A stretch of DNA of 64,000 bases from Verrucomicrobiota bacterium (GCA_030749225.1 JASMKO010000060.1:34084-98083); one strand, 5' to 3'. Counted from the stretch's first letter, positions 8,823 to 18,280 are shown. Numbers and translations are program-made. Notes: generated from the sequence alone by a model not told the origin.

Positions 8823-10196
8823 TTAGTTCAAATAATCGCGCGGGTCGGCGACGTGGCCGGCGAGGGCGCTGGCGGCAACGGTGGCCGGGCTGGCCAGATA
8901 CACTTCGCTCTCCTTGCTGCCCATGCGGCCGGGGAAGTTGCGGTTGGTGGCGCTGATGCACTTTTGGCCGCCCTCGTTCATGCGGCCGAAGGTATCGACC
9001 GGCCCGCCGAGGCAGGCGGAGCAGCCGGCGTTTTCCGTCATGCGCACCCCGGCGTCGGTGAGGATGTTCCAGACTGGCTTGCCATCCCACTCGGTCGTTT
9101 GCAAATCGTGGACGATCTCCGGTGTGGCTGGCACGCCGAAGGTGTCGATGCGCACCTCCTGTCCGCGCACCACCTCGGCGAACGCCAAAAAATCACTCGT
9201 CTTGCCGCCGGTGCAGGAGCCGATGTAGGCGCGGTCGAGCTTCAAGTCGCTCATCTCGCGGGCGAGCTTGCGCTGGCCGGGATCGGGGTGGCACGCCACG
9301 GTCGGCTCGAGTGCGCCCAGGTCGATCGTCGTGTCGTAAACGAACGTCTCGTCGTCGTCGCGCTCGACCGTCTCGTAGTCGCTCTTCGTGCCGCTGAGCT
9401 GGGTTCGCTCGTCGACCATTGCGCCAGTTTTGTCGTCGTACTCGAAGATGCCGTTCTTGCCGCCGGCCTCGATCGCCATGTTGGCCACGGTCATCCGGTC
9501 GTCGATCGACAGGCCGGACGCGCCCGGGCCGTCGAACTGCATTGCGCGGTAGGTCGCCCCGTCGAAACCGATCTCGCCGATCGCGTGCAGGATGATGTCC
9601 TTGGCCATGACGCCCGGCTGCAGTTCGCCCTCGAGGCGGAAGTGCATCGTCTCCGGCACCTTGATCAGCAGCTTGCCGGTGCCCATCACGAAGCCGGAGT
9701 CGGTGTTGCCGATGCCGGTGGCAAACTGGTTGAACGCGCCGGCCATGCAGGTGTGCGAGTCGGTGCCGAACAGAATTTCACCGGGCCGAAGATGCCCTTT
9801 CTGCGGCAGCGCCGTGTGGCAGACGCCGGCGTAACGCGAGCCGTACTGGCGCTTGAGCAATCCCTGCGAGGCGTCGAACTGCCACTTGCCGTCCTCGTCG
9901 TCGATGACGTCGTAAAAGTACGGCAGCCCCTGCGCCTTCGCGAACTCGCGCAAAATGTCCACGTTGCGGTTGGAGAGCGAGTCGGAGGTGAAAATGTAAT
10001 GGTCAGGAATAATGACAATTTTTTTCGCGTCCCAAACCTTGGCATTCTCGCCGAATTCCCGCTTGAACACCCCGATGGTTCCTGGGCCGCAGACGTCGTG
10101 AGTCATCAGTGTGTCCACGTTCACCCAGACGTTTTCGCCGGCGGTCACCTCACTTTTATTGGCTGCCCGGGCCAATATTTTTTCAGTCAACGTCAT
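8823..10196 (-). CDS. leuC: 3-isopropylmalate dehydratase large subunit / homoaconitase family
   Basis: A 457-residue aconitase-superfamily hydro-lyase, the length expected for LeuC. Iron-sulfur cluster cysteines are visible in VCHTALPQKG/GTDSHTC, SCTGGKTSDF and AGCSACLGGP. The domain pattern (VDTLMTHD ... GDTDSHT-type ... CTGG ... CSACLGGP) fits isopropylmalate isomerase or homoaconitase large subunits. ATG 10196 (MTLTEKILARAA) is preferred; GTG 10208 adds four residues. In leucine synthesis it would isomerise 2- and 3-isopropylmalate together with LeuD, but no leuD lies beside it: the downstream gene is an aldo/keto reductase and the upstream gene a tRNA dihydrouridine synthase. It could instead be another member of the homoaconitase/IPMI family. 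Confidence 0.85.
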   Translation of the reverse strand: MTLTEKILARAANKSEVTAGENVWVNVDTLMTHDVCGPGTIGVFKREFGENAKVWDAKKIVIIPDHYIFTSDSLSNRNVDILREFAKAQGLPYFYDVIDDEDGKWQFDASQGLLKRQYGSRYAGVCHTALPQKGHLRPGEILFGTDSHTCMAGAFNQFATGIGNTDSGFVMGTGKLLIKVPETMHFRLEGELQPGVMAKDIILHAIGEIGFDGATYRAMQFDGPGASGLSIDDRMTVANMAIEAGGKNGIFEYDDKTGAMVDERTQLSGTKSDYETVERDDDETFVYDTTIDLGALEPTVACHPDPGQRKLAREMSDLKLDRAYIGSCTGGKTSDFLAFAEVVRGQEVRIDTFGVPATPEIVHDLQTTEWDGKPVWNILTDAGVRMTENAGCSACLGGPVDTFGRMNEGGQKCISATNRNFPGRMGSKESEVYLASPATVAASALAGHVADPRDYLN

Positions 10197-10269
10197 TGCA
10201 ACCGGCACAATTTACCGGCGTACCTCCGCTCAAGCAAGGAAGCGGTGGGGATTTCGAATTTCCCAACTC

Positions 10270-11328
10270 TTAGGTGTGAATCCCGGCGACAACGTCGCGG
10301 CTTTTGAGCTCGGGCGAGTGCGGCTCGAGCAGCATCGGTTGGTCGTGGTCGAGGTGTTCGCGGCAGATGTCGAAAAACTCGGCCTTGGTCTGTGCACGAC
10401 GAATGTCATGCAGAAACCGACCCTTCGGGTCGATCCCGATTCCGAAGTAATTCATGTATTTTTTCATTTTTTGTACCTGACTACGCTCAACGTAATTTTC
10501 CGGCGTGGTCATCTCGAACAGGTCGGTGACGTAGTGGAGCACCTCGAGTCCGCTTGGCCAAGTGGGTGTCTCGTGGTGGAGCTGCTGGCGAATTTGTGTG
10601 AACAGCCAAGGGTTGCGGATGATGCCTCGTCCGATCATCAGGCCGCGTGCGCTGGTCTCGGCCAGCACCGACTCAGCCTTGGCCGCGGAGTAGACGTTGC
10701 CGTTAGCCAACACCGGGCAACCGGCCTCCCCGACTGCGCGGGCGATTAAGTCGTAATGCACAGCGCTGCGGTACATCTCCTTCACCGTGCGGCCGTGGAC
10801 TGTGAGCAGATCGAGGTTGTGCTTCGCAAAAATCGGGAGCAACTGGTTGAACACCGTTGGGTCGTCGAAGCCGAGCCGCGTCTTGACCGTGAACCGTGTT
10901 TCCACCGCTTCGCGCAGTGCGCCGAGGATGCGGTCGACGCGTTCCGGTTCACGCAACAGGCCGCCACCAGCGCATTTCTTGAAAACAATGGGTGCGGGAC
11001 AACCTAGGTTGAGATCGACCGCGGCGATGGGATGCTCCTGCAATTCGCGCGCCGTTCGCACAAGGTTGGGGATGCTGTTGCCGATCATCTGGGCGACAAC
11101 CGGCTGGCCGGTAGGGTTCTCCGTGATCGAGCGCAGGATCGGTTTTTCCAAACGAGAATCGGCGTGTACGCGGAAGTATTCGGTGTAGTACACGTCCGCG
11201 CTGCCGCGACTCCGGATCACCTTCCAGAATGGCAAATCGGTGACGCCCTGCATCGGAGCCAGTGCCAGTACTGGCTCGTCCCGTTGCAGCAGGGCGTCAA
11301 ACTGTTCAACCTGTACGGAGAGCGGCAT
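10270..11328 (-). CDS. dus: tRNA-dihydrouridine synthase
   Basis: A 352-residue FMN-dependent enzyme that reduces uridine to dihydrouridine in tRNA. Family hallmarks: LALAPMQGVTD near the N-terminus (FMN barrel strand 1), NLGCPAP with Cys110 followed by KKCAGGGLL, VKTRLG, LTVHGRT, LANGNV and GLMIGRGIIRNPWLF for phosphate binding. The start is ATG 11328 (MPLSVQVEQF); the 36 residues that could be added upstream are rich in palindromic-repeat translation products and run into the divergent ggt gene. The dus and ggt starts lie about 100 bp apart, so that interval should hold both promoters. Length is normal for the family. Confidence 0.93.
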   Translation of the reverse strand: MPLSVQVEQFDALLQRDEPVLALAPMQGVTDLPFWKVIRSRGSADVYYTEYFRVHADSRLEKPILRSITENPTGQPVVAQMIGNSIPNLVRTARELQEHPIAAVDLNLGCPAPIVFKKCAGGGLLREPERVDRILGALREAVETRFTVKTRLGFDDPTVFNQLLPIFAKHNLDLLTVHGRTVKEMYRSAVHYDLIARAVGEAGCPVLANGNVYSAAKAESVLAETSARGLMIGRGIIRNPWLFTQIRQQLHHETPTWPSGLEVLHYVTDLFEMTTPENYVERSQVQKMKKYMNYFGIGIDPKGRFLHDIRRAQTKAEFFDICREHLDHDQPMLLEPHSPELKSRDVVAGIHT

Positions 11329-11428
11329 TGCGCTCGCGGTTTCTCCCGCTTGGCCAGGCGCTTGGCAATCCCAAAACGCCGCCGGCTTGCCTTGGCCAAA
11401 CGAATGTGCCGACAATGCCGCTGAAGCC

Positions 11429-13189
11429 ATGCGCAAAACAAATCGTCATTCATTCCGCCGGTTATATGGCCTCTGTCGCCGCTTGGCCAAGCGCTTGGCC
11501 CTGCTGCTTCTTTTACCAGTCATGGCCAATTCTCTAGTTCTCGGTGCCGGTTACGATCGGCCGTACGGTGATCCCAAGCTCAGCCGATCGGTGGTAATGG
11601 CACCCAACGGGATGGTTGCCACCAGTCATACACTCGCCGCCGAGGCCGGTGTGGACATCCTTAAGCGGGGTGGCAATGCCGTCGACGCTGCCATCGCGGC
11701 CAACGCTGTGCTGGGTGTGGTTGAGCCGATGAGCTGTGGTATTGGCGGCGACCTGTTTGCCATCGTTTGGGATGCAAAGTCGAAAAAGCTCTACGGCCTC
11801 AACGCCAGCGGCCGCTCGCCGTTGGACATCTCTCGCGAGCTAATCCGCGAGCGCGGGCACGTACGCATCCCGCTCAAGGGGCCGCTCAGCTGGTCGGTGC
11901 CGGGGTGCGTTTCCGGCTGGCAAGTGTTGCACGACCGGTTTGGCCAGCTGCCGTTGTCCAAGATTCTTGCGCCGGCTGTGCGCTATGCACGGGACGGTTT
12001 TCCGGTTACCCAGATCATCGCTGGGTACTGGAGTGGCAGTGAAGGGATATTAAGCGAAACCAGGACCGCAAGTAGGGCATTTCTCAAAAACGGCAAGGCT
12101 CCGAAGGAAGGCGAGCGGATGAGCAACCGCGACTTGGCCAAGGTCTATCGCGCCATTGGCAAGGAGGGGGCGAAGGTGTTTTACGAGGGCTGGATTGCCG
12201 AGGAAATGGTGCGCTACAGCGAGTCGGTCGGAGGCCTCATCACGATGGAGGATCTCAAGCGGCACACTTCGGAATGGATCGAGCCGGTAAGCACGAACTA
12301 CCGCGGCCACGTGGTTTGGGAGCTGCCGCCAAATGGGCAGGGCATTGCCGCGCTGCAAATCCTGAACATCTTCGAACCTCACGACATCACTGCGATGGGA
12401 CACAACACCGCCGACTACATTCACCTGTTCACCGAGGCTAAGAAACTGGCGTTCGCCGACCGAGCCAAGTTTTATGCCGATCCGCAGGTGGAGAAGAATC
12501 TCCCAATTGCAGAGTTGATCTCGAAGCCGTACGCCCGCCAACAGGCAGAGCGCATCGACATGACCAAGGCTGCACAGCGTGTGCCGGCAGGCGACCCACT
12601 GCTCAAGCACGGCGACACGATCTATCTCACTGCGGTGGACAAGAATCGCAACATGGTGTCGCTCATCCAGAGCACATACTACGGCTTCGGATCCGGCCAC
12701 GTGCCGGGCAACGTCGGGTTCACCATGCAGAATCGCGGCACGCTGTTCGCGATGGATGACAAGCATCACAATCGGCTTGAGCCGTTCAAGCGGCCGTTCC
12801 ACACGATTATCCCCGCGATGGTGACGAAAGACGGCAAGCCGATGTTGTCGTTTGGCGTGATGGGTGGTGACATGCAGCCGCAAGGCCACGCGCAGGTGCT
12901 CGTCAACATGATCGACCACGGCATGAACGTGCAGGAAGCCACCGACGCGGCGCGCGTCCGTCACGACGGTTCCGACACGCCCACCGGTGACGTGATGACC
13001 AACGGCGGCCGGTTGATCGTCGAGAGCGGCGTCAGCGACGAGGTCGTTGCGGAATTGAAAAAGCGTGGCCACAATGTCAGCCGCGGCGGCGCTGGGGGCG
13101 GTTACCAGGCCATCCGTATCGACCACGAGACCGGGTTGCTCCACGGCGGATCCGAGGCACGCAAGGACGGCGCGGCGATTGGCTACTGA
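11429..13189 (+). CDS. ggt: Gamma-glutamyltransferase (gamma-glutamyl hydrolase/transpeptidase)
   Basis: A 586-residue exported Ntn-hydrolase that cleaves gamma-glutamyl bonds such as that of glutathione. The precursor splits itself into two subunits before a catalytic threonine, here Thr397 in KHGDT-IYLTAVD, the standard small-subunit start. Other family signatures: NAVDAAIAANAVLGVVEP with SCGIGGD, LNASGRSP, GVMGGDMQPQGH and the C-terminal ARVRHDG. ATG 11429 (MRKTNRHSFRR) gives a basic N-terminus, a hydrophobic core LALLLLLPVMANSLVLGAG and probable export to the periplasm. A tandem copy of the palindrome (11481-11499) encodes RRLAKRLA in the signal peptide. Followed 27 bp later by rfaE2 on the same strand. 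Confidence 0.95.
   Translation: MRKTNRHSFRRLYGLCRRLAKRLALLLLLPVMANSLVLGAGYDRPYGDPKLSRSVVMAPNGMVATSHTLAAEAGVDILKRGGNAVDAAIAANAVLGVVEPMSCGIGGDLFAIVWDAKSKKLYGLNASGRSPLDISRELIRERGHVRIPLKGPLSWSVPGCVSGWQVLHDRFGQLPLSKILAPAVRYARDGFPVTQIIAGYWSGSEGILSETRTASRAFLKNGKAPKEGERMSNRDLAKVYRAIGKEGAKVFYEGWIAEEMVRYSESVGGLITMEDLKRHTSEWIEPVSTNYRGHVVWELPPNGQGIAALQILNIFEPHDITAMGHNTADYIHLFTEAKKLAFADRAKFYADPQVEKNLPIAELISKPYARQQAERIDMTKAAQRVPAGDPLLKHGDTIYLTAVDKNRNMVSLIQSTYYGFGSGHVPGNVGFTMQNRGTLFAMDDKHHNRLEPFKRPFHTIIPAMVTKDGKPMLSFGVMGGDMQPQGHAQVLVNMIDHGMNVQEATDAARVRHDGSDTPTGDVMTNGGRLIVESGVSDEVVAELKKRGHNVSRGGAGGGYQAIRIDHETGLLHGGSEARKDGAAIGY
11482..11500. repeat. Tandem palindromic repeat inside the ggt signal peptide
   Basis: CTTGGCCAAGCGCTTGGCC: one full core plus most of a second, offset by 12 bp, so the reading frame is kept. 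Confidence 0.85.
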
Positions 13190-13216
13190 GCCAGCCGCGT
13201 GTACGCTTGGCCCACG

Positions 13217-13699
13217 ATGAGTGCGCGCGAAAAAATCCTGTCACTCGAACAACTGTCCGCCTGGCGCGAGCAACTTCGCGAGGACGGCAATCAGCTTGTG
13301 GTGACCAACGGCTGCTTTGACCTGCTCCACGCCGGGCACGTGACATACCTTGAGCAGGCGACGACGCATGGCGACGTGTTACTGGTCGGCTGCAATGGCG
13401 ACAAGTCCGTTCGCGAGCTCAAGGGGTCAGGTCGACCGCTAAACGCCGAGGTTGACCGTGCTCTTGTGCTGGCTGCTCTGGCCTCGGTCGGGGCCGTGGC
13501 CATTTTTCCCGAGAAACGCGCGTTGAATTTTTTGCGCTTGGCCAAGCCGGATGTCTACGTGAAGGGCGGCGACTATACGCCCGAGACACTCGACGCCGAC
13601 GAGCGCGAGGCGGTTGAGTCGGCTGGGGGGAAGATCGTGATCATTCCGTTCGTGCCTGGCAAATCGACCACATCGATCATCGAGCGGATGAACGACTGA
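13217..13699 (+). CDS. rfaE2: D-glycero-beta-D-manno-heptose 1-phosphate adenylyltransferase (RfaE domain II)
   Basis: A 160-residue stand-alone cytidylyltransferase-fold protein. It shows the HxGH nucleotidyl-transfer motif in NGCFDLLHAGHVTYL, the VKGGDY segment and a KSTTSII motif near the C-terminus. In Gram-negative bacteria this activity makes ADP-heptose for the lipopolysaccharide inner core; in many species it is fused to a kinase domain (HldE), but here it is separate, as in RfaE2. ATG 13217 is preferred over GTG 13199 because the family begins directly before the NGCFD strand. It ends 7 bp before the GH13 gene, so the two may be co-transcribed. A palindromic repeat core (13537-13546) encodes LRLAKPDV. 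Confidence 0.9.
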   Translation: MSAREKILSLEQLSAWREQLREDGNQLVVTNGCFDLLHAGHVTYLEQATTHGDVLLVGCNGDKSVRELKGSGRPLNAEVDRALVLAALASVGAVAIFPEKRALNFLRLAKPDVYVKGGDYTPETLDADEREAVESAGGKIVIIPFVPGKSTTSIIERMND

Positions 13700-13706
13700 C
13701 CAGTGA

Positions 13707-15599
13707 ATGAAATGTTTTTTTCGATGCGGATGGGCTTGGCTGGCTTGTGGCCTCCCAGGGTTTGCGCTTGGCCAAGCGCTTGGTCAGGCGGCTCCGTTTG
13801 ATCAGCCGCCCGAGTGGGCGCGGGAGGCGATCTGGTACCAGATTTTCGTCGAGCGATTCCGCAACGGCGATCCCTCCAACGATCCCCGTCCGGAGCACAT
13901 GCAGGGTTCCTACCCGGGGTTTGTTCCGGACGACTGGAAGATCACCCCTTGGCATCAGGACTGGTACGAGCAGGAGGAGTGGGCCAAGGGGGAAGGGGAA
14001 CATTTTCACAAGCTGGCTGCCGCGCGGCGTTTCGGTGGCGACTTGCAGGGGGTGCTGGACAAGCTCGACTATCTGCAGGATCTCGGGATCAATGCCATCT
14101 ATTTTAACCCACTCAACGACTCGCCGTCTCTGCACAAATATGACGCGCGCCACTACCGGCACATTGACCGGACGTTTGGACCGGACCCGGTCGGCGACAC
14201 TGCCATCATCGACGCTGAGGATCCGGTCGATCCCGCCACATGGAAGTGGACGGCAGCCGATCGGCTGTTCCTTAAACTGATCCGCGAACTGCACCGCCGC
14301 AATATGCGGGTGATCATCGACTACTCATGGAACCACACCGGCAACACGTTTTGGGCGTGGAAGGATCTCGTGAAAAACCAGGCCAAGAGTCGGTTTCGAG
14401 ACTGGTATGACATCATTTCATTCAATGATCCCAAGACGCCCGAAAACGAGTTTCATTTTGAAGGCTGGCTTGGTGTGAAGACGCTGCCGGAACTCAAAAA
14501 GGTCAATGTTTCCAGCAAGCGGAAGGGCCACGTCTTTGAGGGCGACCTGCATCCGGAGGTCAAGGAGCACGTCTTCAACATCACCCGTAGATGGATGGAT
14601 CCAGACGGCGACGGCGATCCGGCGGATGGCGTGGATGGCTTTCGGCTCGATGTCGCCACGCACGTGCCGCTTGGCTTTTGGCGTGACTACCGGAAGTTCG
14701 TTCGAGGGATCAACCCCGACGCGCTGCTGCTCGGCGAGGCGTGGTGGACGAAGTGGCCGGATGAGTTGATGGATCCGAGGCCGTTTTTGCAGGGCGACAT
14801 CTTCGATTCGGTTATGCATTACCAGTGGTACAAGCCGGCTCGGCGGTTGTTCGCCCAGGCGGGGGGAGGGCTGAAGCCCAGCGGATTCATCGCCGAAATG
14901 AACCGTGTATACGCCGGGTACACCCCAGCACAGACCCAAAATCTGATGAACCTCGTTGCGAGCCACGACAGCCCGCGGTTTGGCACCTCATTTCAAAACA
15001 AGCACAAGTACAAGTACCGCATGGGCGCGCGCGGTAACAAGGAACTCAAGCTCGGTCCGCCGAGCATTGAAGTTGTCCGTGAAATGCGGATGATGTTGCT
15101 GCACCAGTTCACCTTCACCAGCGCCCCGCACATTTGGAGCGGGGACGAACTCGGCATGTGGGGCGCCGACGATCCCGACTGTCGGAAGCCGATCCTCTGG
15201 GAGGACGTGGAGCACCGGCCGCAGGTGTTCACGCCCGACGGCCAACGCCACGAGCCGATCCCGGTAAAGCCGGATACGGAGATGTTTAATTTTCAAAGAA
15301 AACTTATCGCTCTCCGAAAAAAACGACCGGACTGGTCGCGCGGACAGCTGAACTACATCCTCGCGAATGACAACGCCATGACGCTGGCCTACCGTCGGAA
15401 ACTGGATGACCAGGAAACGTTCATCGCGTTCAATTTGTCAGGACAGTTGCAGACCATCCGTTTGACTACGGGTAATCGAACAAAAAAGGAAATACTCGTG
15501 GAATCGAGCCTGGGGAGTGTGGCAGGTCTCCGGCAAGAAAAGCGGACGGTGAACCTCACGCTGAGCCCCTATTCGGGAGTGGCGCTCAGCGTCGAATAG
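13707..15599 (+). CDS. Secreted alpha-amylase-family (GH13) glycoside hydrolase
   Basis: A 630-residue exported enzyme of glycoside hydrolase family 13. A signal peptide ends near ALGQALGQA. The (beta/alpha)8 barrel motifs are complete: IWYQIFVERFRNGD, INAIYFNPL, VIIDYSWNH (conserved region I), GFRLDVATHVP with nucleophile Asp315, LLGEAWW with acid/base Glu344 and ASHDSPR with transition-state Asp421. A C-terminal beta-sandwich ends in LSPYSGVALS, typical of domain C. It probably acts on alpha-glucans or maltodextrins in the periplasm or outside; exact specificity is unclear. It converges on the 15609-16457 gene. The signal-peptide end is built from a tandem palindromic repeat (13763-13786). 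Confidence 0.92.
   Translation: MKCFFRCGWAWLACGLPGFALGQALGQAAPFDQPPEWAREAIWYQIFVERFRNGDPSNDPRPEHMQGSYPGFVPDDWKITPWHQDWYEQEEWAKGEGEHFHKLAAARRFGGDLQGVLDKLDYLQDLGINAIYFNPLNDSPSLHKYDARHYRHIDRTFGPDPVGDTAIIDAEDPVDPATWKWTAADRLFLKLIRELHRRNMRVIIDYSWNHTGNTFWAWKDLVKNQAKSRFRDWYDIISFNDPKTPENEFHFEGWLGVKTLPELKKVNVSSKRKGHVFEGDLHPEVKEHVFNITRRWMDPDGDGDPADGVDGFRLDVATHVPLGFWRDYRKFVRGINPDALLLGEAWWTKWPDELMDPRPFLQGDIFDSVMHYQWYKPARRLFAQAGGGLKPSGFIAEMNRVYAGYTPAQTQNLMNLVASHDSPRFGTSFQNKHKYKYRMGARGNKELKLGPPSIEVVREMRMMLLHQFTFTSAPHIWSGDELGMWGADDPDCRKPILWEDVEHRPQVFTPDGQRHEPIPVKPDTEMFNFQRKLIALRKKRPDWSRGQLNYILANDNAMTLAYRRKLDDQETFIAFNLSGQLQTIRLTTGNRTKKEILVESSLGSVAGLRQEKRTVNLTLSPYSGVALSVE
13763..13786. repeat. Tandem palindromic repeat encoding the GH13 signal-peptide end
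   Basis: A perfect core at 13767-13776 is followed by a degenerate second copy shifted by 12 bp. It is translated as LGQALGQA at the predicted signal peptidase site. Confidence 0.85.
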
Positions 15600-15608
15600 C
15601 GGTCGGGA

Positions 15609-16457
15609 TCATTTTGCGCCACTACTGTCTGAATCCCTTGTTCGGGGTCTCGCTTTTTCAAACACATACAGCAGGTTCGGCTCGCTGATTACGTAAAGCC
15701 TGCCGTGCTTGTCGAGCGCGACGCCCTCGGCCTTGAAGATGGTGTGGTTTAGGCCGGATTTGCCGCCACGAAGCAGCAGGCGGCTGGACTCGATGCCGTA
15801 TGGGTTTGCCTCAACAACACACGCAGATTCGTGGCTGAGAATGAGCAGTCGCTTGTGCTTGGCGTCGTAATGCAGGCCGGAGATGTCGCGCAGGCCACGC
15901 CCGGCGAGGCTCATCAGAATGGCAGTCGTTGGCGCGTCAGATTCCTGCTTGGGCGGGATGATCTTGAACACGGCTGGGGATCGTTTTTCGCGTGCGACGA
16001 AGTAGCGCTTGGCCAAGGGGTCGTACGCGATGCCCTCAAGGCCGTTGGTGGTGTTGACCTGGATGCCGGCCTCCAACTTCTTCGCCTTTTTCCAATTAAC
16101 GCCGCCATCCTTTGGCTCGAGCTCGACAAGGACGATGTTGCCGCGCGCTTCCTCGGCCACGGCGAAGCGGTTTTCGCCCAGCCATGTGATGCCCTCGGTG
16201 TCGTCGAACTTGTTGAGATTGATTTTGCGCTTGAGGGAGCCGTCGAGCCCCAGTTCGACGACCCGCTGCGGCGCGTCGAGCACGACGAATAGGCTGTCTC
16301 GCCGGGCGTCGTATGTGAGGCCGGAGGCATTCTGGCTGACGCCCTCGATCACCACTGGTCCCTTGGCAAGGGTGTACTGGTCGAGGTGAAGTGACTCCTC
16401 CGCTGGGCCAAGCGTTTGGCCAAGCAGCAGCAAGGTCACCATGAAAATGGGTTTCAT
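15609..16457 (-). CDS. SdiA-regulated-type beta-propeller protein, exported
   Basis: A 282-residue protein with an N-terminal signal peptide (MKPIFMVTLLLLGQTLG). It has repeated propeller-blade motifs: ASGLTYDARRDSLFVV, EGITWLGENRFAVAEE, EGIAYDPLAKRYFVARE, ISGLHYDAKHKRLLILS and EGVALDKHGRLYVISE. This pattern matches the SdiA-regulated family, which is related to phytase-like and NHL propellers. Function unproven; members are exported and of unknown substrate. It converges with the GH13 gene (10-bp gap) and a palindromic repeat (variant TTTGGCCAAG) encodes part of its signal peptide. Confidence 0.8.
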   Translation of the reverse strand: MKPIFMVTLLLLGQTLGPAEESLHLDQYTLAKGPVVIEGVSQNASGLTYDARRDSLFVVLDAPQRVVELGLDGSLKRKINLNKFDDTEGITWLGENRFAVAEEARGNIVLVELEPKDGGVNWKKAKKLEAGIQVNTTNGLEGIAYDPLAKRYFVAREKRSPAVFKIIPPKQESDAPTTAILMSLAGRGLRDISGLHYDAKHKRLLILSHESACVVEANPYGIESSRLLLRGGKSGLNHTIFKAEGVALDKHGRLYVISEPNLLYVFEKARPRTRDSDSSGAK

Positions 16458-16520
16458 CCGAAAACCGGTGGGAATCTACACTGTGAACCTCCCGCTGTCA
16501 CCCAAGTCATAAAACGAACC

Positions 16521-16543
16521 GGCCAAGCGCTTGGTCAAGCGGG
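16521..16543. repeat. Palindromic repeat in the gap upstream of the propeller gene
   Basis: GGCCAAGCGCTTGG followed by a degenerate repeat; lies between two minus-strand genes. No coding sequence covers it. Confidence 0.75.
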
Positions 16544-16586
16544 ACGCAATTCGTTTCAGAAAACTCTCGATCAACATGATTAAAAT

Positions 16587-18131
16587 TCAGTTCTTGGAGG
16601 ACGGTCTCGGATCGACCTTCCAATCCTTGTTCCGGCGTAGACCGTAGTACGGATAATAATCCCACGAGGCCTCCTGGCCAAGCGCCCGGGGATCTTTTGT
16701 CTTTTTCAAATGTTCAAAGAGCCGGTTGCGCAGCTTCCCTTGTTTCCCCAAGTAGTCGACGTTCCCCGCGAGGTTGTTCATCTGGTGCGGATCGTTTTTC
16801 AGGTCGTACAGTTCCTCCGCTGGGCGCATGCCAAACGCCAACTCGGCGAGCCGAGCCACGCCGTGCTCGTTACGTTGCTGCATCATGAAGGTCTTTGTCG
16901 GCGAACTGTCGATCTCCCCGTATGGGATAGCACGCGCACAGACCGACGCATCCGGTGAACCGGACGGCCAGCGGTCTGGCTCGAAGTTGTAAATATACAT
17001 GAACTCCCGTGTGCGGATAGAGCGGCATGGATAACCCTTGCCACCCTTGCGACAGCCGTCATGGCGTTCCATCGCGATAAACGCCGCGTCGTGATGAGGC
17101 GATAGCTTGTGAGCAAAAACGTCCATGAGGCTGCGGGCGGTCATCATGCCCGGCACCTTCAGGCCGACTGCTTCGAGGAACGTCGGCGCGAGGTCGCTGA
17201 GGTTCACCAGCCCATCCACCGTGCGGCCGGGATTGCGAATGCCCCCGGGCCAGCGGATCGCCAGTGGCACCCGCGAGCCATCGTCGTACAGGCTGGCCTT
17301 GGCTCGCGGGAACGGCATCCCGTGATCGCTCGTTACGACGATGATCGTGTTGTCCAGTTGCCCGGCTTTTTGGAGTGACGCCATCGTGCGCTCGACCATC
17401 CTGTCAAAATGTTCCACCTCGACGAGGTAATCCAACATGTCACTGCGAATGATGTTGTTGTCCGGAAAGATCGGCGGCACATTCACCTTAGCGGGATCCT
17501 TGCCGTTACGGATACCCACCCCGGCCTCGAATCCGCGATGAGGCTCGTGTGAGCCCAGCCAGAAACAAAACGGCTGCCCCGGCTTCACCTCCGAGAGGAA
17601 GTCATCAAAGTTTGCCGCGTAATCCCGACCGGACATGCCCTTGCGGAGCGGATTCAAACGGCGGTTGTTGAACTCGCGACCGGCCGGGTTGACTGTGCGT
17701 CCACCGGCCTGCAGCCGCCCCGGGCTCCAACCCTTGCCGGTGAATCCTACTGCGTATCCAGCCTTGCCCAGTTCCTCTGTGTAGGTGGAGAACTTCGCTG
17801 GCAGTGTGCTGTGAATGTTGCCCGCCTCCTCGAGCCGCCAAATGTGTTGGCCGGTGAGGATGGCGCTGCGTGACGGGCCACAGGTTGGCGCATCACAAAA
17901 AGCATGGACAAACCGAAGCCCCTCCCGCGCCACACGGTCAAACGCCGGCGTTTTGATCACCGGGTCGCCGTTGGCCCCGGTGTGGGCATACGATTGGTCG
18001 TCGGAGATGCAGAATAGGATGTTTGGGCGGGAACCCTCCGCAGTCGTCGAGCCGGACGGCAGCAGACCAAACGACAGCCACAGGCCGGTGAGGAGGCATT
18101 TTGCCGAAGGGGAACGATTCAGGACTTTCAT
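16587..18131 (-). CDS. Secreted type I sulfatase
   Basis: About 514 residues from ATG 18131; ATG 18152 and an earlier ATG are possible but give a poorer signal peptide. The N-terminus (LLTGLWLSFGLLPSGSTTAEG) is an export signal. The alkaline-phosphatase-fold metal site starts with NILFCISDDQSYAH. The activation motif is CGPSR (Cys84 in PTCGPSRSAILTGQ), where the cysteine is oxidised to formylglycine by a maturase not present in this window. VVTSDHGMPFPRAKASLYDDGSRVPL supplies further conserved metal and sulfate contacts. Such sulfatases strip sulfate from polysaccharides and are abundant in marine Verrucomicrobiota and Planctomycetota. Divergent from the symporter gene 18281-20335, which may import a released sugar (inference). 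Confidence 0.92.
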   Translation of the reverse strand: MKVLNRSPSAKCLLTGLWLSFGLLPSGSTTAEGSRPNILFCISDDQSYAHTGANGDPVIKTPAFDRVAREGLRFVHAFCDAPTCGPSRSAILTGQHIWRLEEAGNIHSTLPAKFSTYTEELGKAGYAVGFTGKGWSPGRLQAGGRTVNPAGREFNNRRLNPLRKGMSGRDYAANFDDFLSEVKPGQPFCFWLGSHEPHRGFEAGVGIRNGKDPAKVNVPPIFPDNNIIRSDMLDYLVEVEHFDRMVERTMASLQKAGQLDNTIIVVTSDHGMPFPRAKASLYDDGSRVPLAIRWPGGIRNPGRTVDGLVNLSDLAPTFLEAVGLKVPGMMTARSLMDVFAHKLSPHHDAAFIAMERHDGCRKGGKGYPCRSIRTREFMYIYNFEPDRWPSGSPDASVCARAIPYGEIDSSPTKTFMMQQRNEHGVARLAELAFGMRPAEELYDLKNDPHQMNNLAGNVDYLGKQGKLRNRLFEHLKKTKDPRALGQEASWDYYPYYGLRRNKDWKVDPRPSSKN

Positions 18132-18187
18132 TGACGGGTTGCAAAGGCTCATGCGGAACTGTGTTTTTTTCAATCCTTTATCCGCTC

Positions 18188-18201
18188 GGCCAAGCGCTTG
18201 G
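18188..18201. repeat. Palindromic repeat in the sulfatase/symporter divergent region
   Basis: GGCCAAGCGCTTGG lies upstream of both genes, close to their promoters. Confidence 0.7.
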
Positions 18202-18280
18202 TTTGTTTTTGTTTGCATTGGTTCCGGATTCGGCATCGACTGTCTGCCGCTAAACCTAAAACGACCAAACGCAACGGCTT

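Noticed and set aside
8853..10307. 484-codon plus-strand frame opposite leuC
   Set aside because: Antisense of a clearly conserved iron-sulfur hydro-lyase; GC-rich genes here often leave the opposite frame open, and the translation shows no family motif.
11240..11428. Extended N-terminus of ggt
   Set aside because: The added residues are antisense to dus and include palindrome translation; ATG 11429 gives a proper export signal.
12050..13144. 364-codon minus-strand frame opposite ggt
   Set aside because: Covers the catalytic half of gamma-glutamyltransferase; no recognisable motif and a product rich in Val/His/Arg typical of antisense frames.
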